64,000 nt of DNA from Chrysaora quinquecirrha (Eukaryota > Cnidaria > Scyphozoa > Semaeostomeae > Pelagiidae), in contig JACTAT010000010.1 in assembly GCA_014526335.1 (NCBI GenBank), positions 2,027,943 to 2,091,942 of the forward strand, given 5' to 3'. Position 1 is the first letter of the stretch. The number at the start of each line of letters is the position of its first letter. The notes under the pieces are model-generated. The model did no database searches, was not told the DNA's origin, and saw only the letters and a list, made by a program, of their open reading frames with translations. The position numbers and the translations under genes were made by a program. This document shows, piece after piece, positions 54,140-64,000 of the stretch.

Positions 54140-57100
54140 TGGAGGACTTGCTAGGCCAGAAAATAAACGAAGAAATTTCAAAGCAACGCGAGTAATAACG
54201 TGAAATTATATCAAGCAGATATGAAGTATGAACATTTCTATTCGTGTTGGAAATAGGGGAATACCAAATAAATGGAGAAAACTTTTTGAAAGCTGACAAC
54301 TATTTATTGAGAATTAAAAAAATATGAATAAATGTATACCTATGAAATAAAAAGTTGAAATTATGATTTGAGGAAAATGAATTCTAATAATTGTTATAAT
54401 TATCATAGTAATAATTATATTATAAAAGTTATAATATCAATATGACTTTGATTCTTATTTAATTAATTATGTACATAGTAAATAAATAAATTGATTCAAA
54501 AGGAGAGTGTCAAAAACTGTTTTCAATTCGGGAGAGTATTTATATCAAAATTATCAAATTGGCCTAATAATAAGGAGTTTTCTTTTCAAATTGCCTAAAA
54601 TTGCCCCCAAAAGCGCGCCCTTTTTGTTGGCCGCCATCATTGACAAATTAGAAGCGGTTGGTGAGATCTTCAATTCCAAAGAACAGCGGTTGCCTTGTAA
54701 AAACATGCGCGGTCAGCGTTACTCTTGTTCAAGCTGGTACATCCAGATTAATAGTTTGCTCCTCCGCCGCGTTTGATTAACAGTTTAGGAGACTTGGAAG
54801 CATTCTATAACGATTTAAAAGTAACTGAAATCGCTAGTGGCGGTAAAAAAAGCCTAAATATTGGAAAAAGTACAAAGTATTTTTACCAAAAATATGATAT
54901 AGAGGTTACAAAATTCTTGTAGCTTTGCAGAGGCGGATAGCTTTTGTTGCTTAAAAGGATGGAGTGCTAAATTGCGATATACACTCTTTATTTAACAAGC
55001 AGTTGGACTCAAAGCCAGATCTAGAAGTTACTTTCATAACTCATACGCCTCCCCCCAAACCGCGTAAGGGCCAGGTGTGATTTTATTACCCCGGGGCCCG
55101 CGTTTTCTCGTGAAAGCCCTCGTGAAGAGACTTTACAAGATAAATCTAAGGGAGTTCATTCTCACGGTCTTCTTTCAGGATTATTGTTCCATAAATAGAC
55201 TATAGTTATGCACAGATGTTACAGTTACGACTGAAATAAAGGACGTTTTGATTATATTCATATTTTCTTCCAAAGAATGATTCTAATAAAAGCTTTCGGA
55301 CATTGCAAAGCAATATTCAAAAATTTAATTAATGATTGATTAAAAGAGCGCTCATAGAACAGTTAGTTTTCCCTTTATGGTTTTTCACATTGTGTACTTT
55401 CTTTTACATGAGCGCTGATTTTTTTCGGGATGTAAACTTTCAGCGTTTTGTAGCGATTTCCTTAGCCTAATGTTCTCATCCCAATTAATTAAATTCGCCC
55501 GATGAATGTGTTTGCTTAGCTAAATAACGGTTAAAGGGATCGATGACATTAAAAGATAGTTCTGTACACTAATCTTTAATATAAACCCCTTATAAGTACG
55601 GGAAATTCAACAAATTTTCCCATATTTTAGCTTTAGATTTTAGATTTTTTCTTTTGTAGGATACGTTCTACATGTAGGTTCCTTATAAAGTGGTTCTATA
55701 CAAAAAGAGCGTAGTTTCAGAAAATTAGAACAATTTCGTTCCTACGAAGTTAAGAAGCTTCTCTAGAAACTTTCGCTATGGTAAAGATGCTGAATTTCTT
55801 AGCTACACGCCTGTATTATGCTTACAGTAGCTACTATACTATTTCATAAGAAGCTTTTTACATCAAATTGTGTTACACTTTTTTTATTTAATAAGCGACT
55901 AGTCAATAAGCAACTAGGGCTGAAATTTTGCTAAACTTGTCTTCTTGGTTAAGATAGCTTTCCTTATAAAGTACATCGTTACAAACTTGTCAATTACGTT
56001 GAAAAGCGAGAAAAGAGGTAAAAAAAGAGTTTGGGCAGAAATACTAGATATTTCAAGCAACTTTGAGGGCCGGAACAAAAGTCCAGTTGCTAATTAAAAA
56101 AAGTGTATGGTGTCTGCCCATAACATGCCGTAACTAACTTATTTGGCATGTAAAGACCGTGTACACGTTTCACCCGTTTTGACAATCCAATAAGTCAAAT
56201 TTGACAAGGACTAAGCTTGACCAGGTCTAATCTGAAACGTCAAGTCAAAAATGGCGCCAAAAAAGTCAACGAGGATTAGATTGATGTTGGAAGAAAGATT
56301 TGAAGGTTGATGATAAATCGTGAAACAAAACTTTCATTATTAAGAAGCCGAGCCGGAGATAGTTTCACGTTTCTGTGAAAGATGGATTTTTAGACAATCA
56401 AAAATATAAGGGGCAGGTGCTGCAGTGGTAAACATTGAATGAGGATTAGAGGGAAGATCGGTGTGTGCTAAGGGATCTGGTATTAGCCAATAGAAAAGAA
56501 GTGTGAACAAGTGACTACAAGGCAGCTGATTGGCTATTATTTGTATTGTTTATTGTTTGTAGCGTTCGTTGCTGACGTATGTCACGCAAAGGTTCAATGC
56601 AAGAGTTTCGAATGTTGGCTTGAAAGGAAAGAACTTCGTATAGACATCGAAGATGGCTCATGGGGCAGCGTAAGATAAAATTATCGGCCTAGGCATGACA
56701 AATTACTTCCTCAATAATTAGCTACAATCTACAATGCCTGACAAAAGTCTTGGAAGCCTGGAAGCTAATCTTGAATTCCATTTTTTGAACCCCTTCTTCG
56801 ATCGGACACAATGCACCGGGGAGAGGGTTGAACTGTCTTTGCTTCTCAAAGATCAGACCCGACGAAAATCGAAAAAAATATTTTCCAATAAATGCTTGAT
56901 AACCACAGGGGGACAGGGTAGTATTGTTAGATCGTTTTCATTGAGCCATTTTTGAGCCATAGAGGATACACTTATTTTTTATTAGAAATTTGTGTCCGTA
57001 ACAATTGTGAGGTTTCTTGAGTTTTGGTACTTTTATGATAGTAAATGTCTCATTGTGTCTAAACTTAACTAAAACTCATTGAGCACCGCGTAATGTATAA

Positions 57101-58490
57101 CAAGCATATCTTTGCTACTTTCTCATATTTTTGTAACATTACACACAGACATAGTACAGGCCTGATTATGAGTGTAAGTACTTCAAGCTTATCGCAAAAA
57201 TTTATACTAGTTGTATTGCCTGCTTACAAAACTCGGGTAAAATCAGAATCTTGAAATAATCATTTGAGCCTCAATAGTCTTATAAAAAATTCTTATGAAA
57301 ATGTTATAGGTTTGATAGATTTTTTAGTTGACCTTCTGGGATATTCCAATATACGCATTTTATTATAAGGAAGTTCGGCTCAGGGTCAGTATTGAAAATT
57401 CCTTAACTGATGGTGAAAATTGAGTACTCAATATTCCTTAGCAATTCCTTAACTTCTTACTTTGTGATTCTTAAAAACAACCAATGGTCAAGGAAATATA
57501 GTTCATAAAGGTTTCAGAAGACGAGTAGAAATGAATACTGATTGAAAACCATTGGCGATAAGTATTGCTTGCTCTGTTAATTCAAAACTTCATTTTTTTA
57601 ATCGAAATGCTAAGTTAAAGAAAAAGTCAGATTCCTTAGTAGTCTCCGGTCCAGTACTAGAAATTCCTTAAGTTTTTGCCAGCCCGAGTACTACCTTCCT
57701 TATAAAGCATTTCCTTATAAAAAATGTGCGTGTAGAGCTACTTGACAGTCAGGAATAAGGCTTCTGTACTTTTCTTATAAGGGGTCGATTAAACGGATTT
57801 ATTTTCTTTAAATGTCGGTTTAAAGTAATGTGAAATTTCACGTCCTTGCCCTTTAACAGGTCCTAATAAGAAGCTTTCTCTCTGTATTCTATAAATCTTT
57901 CAGGAAACGGGCTCCAGTAGTTTCTTATAAGAGTTGGTGACAAAAAATAAATTTAGTGAAACATCACGTTCTTGTCCTTTAATAGGTTCTTATATGAGGG
58001 TTATCTCTGTTTTCTATTAATCAGGCAAATGCAACTTACTGGACTTACAACTCTACGGAAAGAAAACCATCTTGAGAGAGGGTGATTTCTCACAAAGCAA
58101 AGTCATACAACCAAATGCAGTGATTTGAGGAAATTCTCTTACACGTGCCAAACGCGTAAATCCCTCAGTTATCCTCAGCAGTAAGCTCTTTTCATTATAT
58201 GATTTCAATTAACCACATTCATGTTAATAATCATTCTTACTACGGCTTAGAAAAATTCCTTCTTTTCTAAACATTCTGTTCTGGCATCCGGCTGGTAATG
58301 ATTTAAATTTATTAAGAAACCATAAGAGGCCAACGCCCGCCTTTCCTTCGCCGCACCCGCAAGAAACACGCGAACGCCCGCTTGAGCGGTCAGTTGCAGA
58401 CCCGCGTCTAGTGCGACATAGGGACGAAAAGTTTGCACTACTACAGTAAATAATGTTGCAACTTCTGTTGGCATCAGCACGTGAGTCTCG
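54140..58490. other. Intergenic, no gene recognised
   Basis: More than 4 kb of AT-rich DNA. It contains the short dispersed repeat at 55660-55712 and many TCCTTATAA / TTCTTATAAG motifs between 57300 and 58010. ORFs up to 89 codons look random. Confidence 0.5.
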
Positions 58491-58499
58491 CAATTCTAT

Positions 58500-59180
58500 G
58501 CCATCACTGATGCCGTTTTGGATGCCGCCGTCACTCATTCCGTTACTGTCGCCATTACTTATGCTATCCGTCACTGTTGTCGTGATTGATGCCGTAACTA
58601 GAGCCGTCATTGATTCCATTATTCAAGCCATCACTGATGCCGTTACTGATACCGTCACTGATACCGTCACTGATGCCGCCACTCATGCCGTTGCAGATGC
58701 CATCCATCAATGCTGCCTGTGACTGATGCCGTCGCTGTTGCCGTCACTGATGTCGTCACTGATGTCGTCACTGATGCCGTCACTGATACCGTGACTGATA
58801 CCGTGACTGATGCCGTCCCTTATGCCGTTGCAGATGCGATCCATAAATGTTGCCTGTGACTGATGCCGTCGCTGTTGCCGTCACTGATGTCGTCACTGAT
58901 GTCGTCACTGATGCCGTCACTGATACCGTGACTGATGCCGCCACTTATGCCGTTGCAGATGCCGTCCATCAATGTTGCCCTCACTGATGTCGTCACTGAT
59001 GTCGTCACTGATGTCGTCACTGATGTCGTCACTGATGCCGTCACTGATACCGTGACTGATACCGTGACTGATGCCGTCACTTATGCCGTTGTAGATGCCA
59101 TCCATAAATGTTGCCTGTGACTGATGCCGTCACTGATGTCGTCACTGATGTCGTCACTGATGCCGTCGCTGATGCCGTTC
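58500..59180. repeat. 12-bp-based minisatellite (GCCGTCACTGAT)n with higher-order units
   Basis: Units GCCGTCACTGAT, GTCGTCACTGAT and ACCGTGACTGAT alternate. A longer cassette, CTTATGCCGTTGCAGATGCC with CATCCAT.AATGTTGCC and TGTGACTGATGCCGTCGCTG, recurs near 58690, 58815, 58945 and 59080, giving 125-130 bp higher-order repeats. It opens V-T-D-rich ORFs in one frame and D-G-I-S-rich ones on minus. Confidence 0.93.
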
Positions 59181-59189
59181 AAATATCAA

Positions 59190-59358
59190 GGTGAAAGTGA
59201 AAGTGAAATGGCGCCTGAACAGCAGTTGCTAGGATCTCGAAAGTAGATAAAAACACAAGGCATCAACCGTAGTATTGAAGCTAACGCGTGTGGCTTGGTC
59301 TCAAACCCCGACCTCGCTAAGCTCCCGGCACCACGGGCTGGCTGGATCATACCACGAC
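59190..59358 (-). repeat. tRNA-derived SINE, family S1, diverged
   Basis: Minus: GCGTCGTGGTATGATCCAGC (A-box-like), GAGGTCGGGGTTTGAGACC (B-box-like), and the 3' end TTTCACTTTCACCTTG. The middle is rearranged. Confidence 0.75.
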
Positions 59359-59892
59359 GCTCTCCAATATCTCCAAGATTACTATAAGATGACCCCCTCG
59401 TACTCTCTGCCTCGATTTAAAAGGGCCAGGGGCAAAAAGTATTGAGCTGGGGCCGCATCGAATGCTTTGCGATGACTTTGGCTGTGCTGGCACGCGCCAA
59501 GCCGCAGGAGCCCTTACATGAATGATAACAATAAACAATAGGCAATACACAATTCGCTCTACATGGAGAACATGCACATTAGCAAAAACAAAAATAGCAC
59601 ATTGAGAATATTGAAGAACGAGATGTTCTTCAGGAGGTAAGTCCCTAGGCTAATTGCTTGAGGGTAGGAATGACCTAACTCTCGCGCCGTCTCCGCTGTC
59701 TTTTCTGTGTGATGTGAATCGCTTCGGGCCTCACTGGGAAGGTCTAATTGTTTTATATTTTGTAGATATAGAATAATTGTACATTTTTTATAGATTTGTT
59801 TAAAACATTGCTAGTAATGTAAAGTAGGCCCCTGAACTAGCTGAAATTTAGAAAATTTGTCTTTTGTAATGCAGACCACGTTAAATAGATTA

Positions 59893-59932
59893 ATGATAAT
59901 GATGATGAGGAACTTGATGATGATGACGAACT

Positions 59933-59969
<37 letters not shown>

Positions 59970-59970
59970 A
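59893..59970. repeat. (GAT)n microsatellite
   Basis: GATGATGATGAGGAACTTGA followed by GATGATGATGAT units. Confidence 0.9.
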
Positions 59971-60705
59971 TATCATTTCAGTTGAAAACACTCTTGGTTC
60001 CGCAAAATATTCGCGCACAATCTGAATTCAATACGAGATAGCGTGACCAAAGTGTGTAGGGTACTGCAGGGATCACACTGGGGCACTTGAATATTGAGCT
60101 GCTTTTTAATGGATATAAAGTCGAAAAACTTACTCCAGTCACTCGATTTCAACCAATCTTCAAATCAACTTTGATCTTCTACGAGCCCAACATTTCTGTG
60201 CAGTAACATTGCAGAAAACATGTGTACCTACGAATACGATTACAATAGGCCAAAATTTTGCACTTTCCCCAGGATACCTTCAAGACAAATTGTGCAAACA
60301 AATTCCCATCGTTTCCAGCTGTTTACATGTTTATATGACTTCACTTCCTGTAAAATGGTTCACTTGGATTTCGTCTTTTAGATGTTTCAAGGTTTTAGGC
60401 CTGGAAAAGTCATCTTTGGAGCCAAAAACTTAGGCCAACTTCGCAAGACGCCAGAAAAGAAACTGCGGAGAAGACATAATCATAACTGTGAGACCTGGGT
60501 AAACTGATGCACCTTTGAAACGAGCTCTTCGTGAAAATTAAGCCATAAATATCTGTACAGAAGAAAGGAATTACTCAGTTTTATTATGCTCCCAAGAACT
60601 CCACTCCAAATCAAAATCCGCCATGAGCTTCGCTGTTGTCAGCCTTCTTGTCCCGTTTCGTGCAAAGGGATTATGACAAAAGAACAAACGGCTATTGAAA
60701 GTATA
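59971..60705. other. Intergenic, nothing recognised
   Basis: No gene or repeat family seen before the boundary of the right duplication copy. Confidence 0.45.
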
Positions 60706-61074
60706 AGATTCGAAAAATCTAAACGTTTTTGACGTTTCAAGCTTAGCAAAATGACGGTCAAAACCTTTGACATTTTTATCTATTTTTCTGCTTAGGTCAA
60801 ATTTCTCTTTCCCTATTGTCCCAAAGCATTGTCGTATTGTTCTATTCTAATAGATAATTGGTTTAGATAGGGATAATCAGAGTATTTGATCCAATGATCT
60901 TCGATAAACCGATGTCAACGAACAAAGAGGGCAGTTCTTATATCTCTCAAGACACGTCACTGCTAATCTCCAGCTGGCGAGAGTCTATATGCTTGCAACA
61001 GGCGCAGGAATATCAGTAGTAGTAGCAGCAGAAGCAGTAAACATTTTTGACATTTTGAGTTGCCGTTTGAGATT

Positions 61075-61745
61075 TTGCATTGCAAGCAATGTTTGACCGT
61101 TTGGCCACGAAACAAAACATTACTGTCAAACATTTTGCTTGATAAGCAAATTTTAAATGTTTGACAATGTTTGATTGCTTGGATTAGAAACTAAGCCTCT
61201 GGCCAAACGATCAAACATTGTTGGTCAAACAATTGAAATTTGCTTTACAGGCAATGTTTGACAATGTTTTATTGCTTGGTTAGAGCCTAAGACCCTGGCC
61301 TAACGATCAAACATTGTTGGTCAAACATTTGAGATTTGCTTTACAAGCAATGTTTGACAGTTGCTATGTTTGACCGTTTTGCCACGTCACAAAACATTGA
61401 TATCAAACAATTTGCTTGACAAGCAAATTTCAAATGTTTGACAATGTTTGATTGCTTGGTTAGAGCCTAAGGCTCTAAGGCTCTGACCAAAGGATCAAAC
61501 ATTGTTATCCGGCATTTCAGATTTTGCATTACAAGCAACGTTTCACAGTTTTGCAACGTTGCAAAACATTGCCTGATGCTCGCTCGAATTCGCTCAGCGA
61601 TGCTTTTGAAAAGCTTCAAAACAATTTATTGCAAACATGTTTGACGACCAGTGTTCTTGCAAGGTAGCCAAACGGTAAAGCACTTTGCTGCACATGCAAA
61701 TTTCAAATGTTTGGCAGAGATTGTTTGATCGTTTGGCCAAAGCAT
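61075..61745. repeat. M1-derived array, contracted copy
   Basis: One GATTAGAAACTAAGCCTC unit (61183) instead of three, directly joined to the GGTTAGAGCCTAAG unit through AATGTTTGACAATGTTTTATTG, the kind of junction expected from unequal recombination. Confidence 0.85.
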
Positions 61746-63057
61746 TAGTATTAATTTGCTTTTATAGCGGTTTCTGCAGTTGTTTGGTTGCTCCTGTTGC
61801 TGCTGCTGTTGTCGTTTTTGTTGTTATTGTTGTTGCTGTTGTTGTTGATGTTGTTGCAGACAATAATGCTGAGACAAAATTCCAGAGAATTGAAAAATGT
61901 GGATCTTTATAAACAGCTAAATCATGTAGCGCAAGCAACAGGAACGCAAACCCACCTACATAAGCACGCATTTCGTGTTTTGCAAAAGCGAAGACCTGCC
62001 AAGTCAAATGAGAAACCTGTGCGGGGTCCCGCGCTTCTCTCATCCACACTGTTTCTTTCCCCGACTGTTATTCGTTGTTAATCAATGATGTTAATCCAGG
62101 ATGATTACCATGATGAGATGAGATGCGTATGCGTTTGCTCATTTCGCAGAGTTTTGCTGTGAGACTCTTTATCCTACTTATATAGGTATTCTTACTGTTG
62201 ATTAAGATCTACTGTCTCCTATGCGATGCAATCTGATTTTGACGCTGTTCTGTAGAGTGTATAGGCATCGGTGAATACTGGTCTTCTGCGAAGAGATCTT
62301 TGTTCTTGGATATAGATGCCTACGGATGCCTGATACTTTGCAGGACGAATCTGTTTAGTAAAGTCTCCTAAGTAAAGACATTCGCCTGCAGAAATCCGCG
62401 TGGTAGACGCATCTATCAATCGATTCATGCTGGATAAGAGCATCTTCTTATAGGGATAAGTTGTACAGAAGGATTTCTTCATACATATCTAACACCACGA
62501 TGCATCTGTTTTCTTAGGTATCCTTAGTAAAGGTGTTCGTCTGCAGGGTCCTTGTTGAAGAGGTACCTATCTGTAACGGTATGCCTTGTAGAGGCATCTA
62601 TCAATCGATTTAAGCAGGATTGATGCATCTCCTCGCAAAAGGTTTGTTCATAGATATCTAACACCACGATGCATCTGTTTAGTTAAGTATCCCAAGTAAG
62701 GATTTTCGTCTGCAGGGTCGTTGTTGAAGAGGTACCTATCTGTAACGATATGCTTACAGAATTTAGCCAAACCGAAGGGCTTGTTTATGCCAAGATGCAT
62801 TTGTTTCAAGGGCTGTGGTGGAGTTTCCTTACAAATATGCGCTTTGCAGCTAGTTATACCGTTTCATTAAAATTCTACACGAGTCGGCTGTGTATAGGTA
62901 TTTTGATACACCTCTGCCGCACAGAGGCATAGAGGTGTCTCTGTGGAAATCTGCTGTTTAGAGGCATTTATGTATACAGGTCCACTGACTATGGACTGAA
63001 CCTGACGTTTAGAGACATCGACGCATGAGAGTCAATTGAGAGGCTTTTGGCTTCAAT

Positions 63058-63182
63058 GCCGCCGTTGTACCGCGCCAAGCCACGGTATCGTCACAGCAAG
63101 GCCAGCAAGGGTCGAGGTCTCGATTAGTTTACCAACTATTGAGATCCTAGCGACTGGCTAAAACATCATTTCACCTTCACCA
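63058..63182 (+). repeat. SINE S1 3' fragment in right duplication copy
   Basis: Same fragment as at 47790-47920, duplicated with its surroundings and not an independent insertion. Confidence 0.8.
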
Positions 63183-64000
63183 ATTCACTTTCTCTATTGA
63201 TCTATCAATGAACGAAGCAAATTTGACCATAGCAGAGAATGATCAACGCAAATTCTTTAACAAGCTGAAAGCGAAAGAGCTTAATTGGTTAAGACTTGTT
63301 AAAAATTGATTAAAAAATGAATCGATTTTGTTCCAAATCTGAGGATATTAATTACAATATTTAATTATCTCTCGAAATCCTTTTCAAATATGGAGATCCA
63401 TCGTAACGTAATTTTCACGTGTAACCCGCTGAAATGTTACAGTCCCAAAGCCTTCTGTTTGAAAACTACATAAAAAATTGTCCACAACTGAGGAATATTC
63501 ATTAAATGAAGTAGATTTTATGGAAAAGTAGGTTCTTTGCTAATAGAAAACTCAAATGATTCGACGAGATGGTTACAATCACTCAGGAGGGCACTTGTAA
63601 CTTTAATTAATTATAATCAACCACGCGATTGGACAGAGGGCACCTGGCTTTACGAGACTGAATCATAATGGCGCAAATAACACTTGAGATCACTCGTGAT
63701 CTGGCCGTGGGAATCATTAAATCGCTTATTTGGTGCGCTTTTTTTCAAATCATAACACTCGGAGTATAAATTAAAGCCAATAACCCCTTACTTTGAGTCC
63801 ATTAAAATCTAAATTCGCATTCAGGTCTTTGCACTATCAGTGGCTTTTCAGTAGGATATTGGTTTGAGAAATCAAACACATCTCCTATATAAGTTTTTCA
63901 TCATCGTCAGTTCGGATGGATACCCCTGGCTTTGCTTGAGAATTCTCTTATTCATTTCGATATTTTGCCTAGCAGGTAGTTCTTCGGCTGTTACTCTTGC

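Larger units (their letters stand above)
60706..64000 (+). repeat. Segmental duplication, right copy (continues beyond window)
   Basis: Matches 45107-48735 in the same orientation, with the left boundary again at GATTCGAAAA. It is shorter by about 330 bp, mainly through loss of about 2.4 of the 138-bp units and a shorter TTG tract. Similarity drops slightly in the last 150 bp but has not ended at 64000. Confidence 0.95.

Noticed and set aside
54507..54776. 89-codon plus ORF after the bHLH gene
   Set aside because: No family recognised, no splice context; downstream of the probable polyadenylation signal of the bHLH gene.
58224..58722. Overlapping ORFs (131 and 89 codons) at the start of the V-T-D repeats
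   Set aside because: They run into the 12-bp minisatellite; no start context or domain.

Overview
The window is nuclear DNA of an intron-rich animal. The evidence is canonical GT-AG introns, one minor-spliceosome AT-AC intron, animal cell-cycle, mRNA-export and cilium genes, a group-A bHLH factor, tRNA-derived SINEs, a LINE and a TTAGGG-type interstitial telomeric tract. The AT-rich, MITE-dense introns and simple gene neighbourhood would fit an early-branching invertebrate such as an anthozoan cnidarian. That placement is a guess and is not proven by the sequence.

Layout. 1-9070: a satellite array of about 46 head-to-tail units of about 196 bp. 9871-13602 (minus): a complete six-exon E2F1/2/3-type transcription factor (377 aa) with E2F-like sites in its own promoter. 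14495-31092 (minus): about 27 exons of MCM3AP/GANP, the TREX-2 mRNA-export scaffold. Its 5' part is lost in a 500-N gap (31093-31592). 32650-36837 (minus): a complete six-exon enkurin-domain gene (ENKD1, 356 aa). 38548-38817: degenerate telomeric repeats, followed by a foldback hairpin. 39135-40238 (plus): an uninterrupted 367-aa ORF that I read as a PIN/NYN-like domain fused to C2H2-like zinc fingers. 41380-42534 (minus): a dead 5'-truncated LINE. 42687-43895: a 1.2 kb hexanucleotide microsatellite. 45107-48735: the left copy of a duplication whose right copy starts at 60706 and runs off the window end. 52177-52965: a (TTAG)n tract. 53464-53961 (plus): a bHLH transcription factor ORF. 58500-59180: a 12-bp-based minisatellite. 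The rest is intergenic DNA with dispersed repeats.

The three minus-strand genes form a tail-to-head series, but no common pathway is implied: E2F acts in cell-cycle transcription, MCM3AP in nuclear-pore mRNA export, and ENKD1 on centrosome and cilium microtubules. The MCM3AP introns hold many copies of two MITE-like families and two SINE families, plus two decayed exon duplications.

The strongest observations are: the U12-type AT-AC intron in E2F with intact 5' site, branch site and AC end; the paired E2F sites upstream of E2F; the unusual PIN-like plus zinc-finger protein; the partial exon duplications in MCM3AP; the segmental duplication with an internal 138-bp array that differs in copy number; and the co-ordinated homopolymer shortening in satellite units, which looks like either subfamily structure or uncorrected long-read error. 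No CRISPR array, operon or prokaryotic system is present, and I found no convincing tRNA or rRNA gene.
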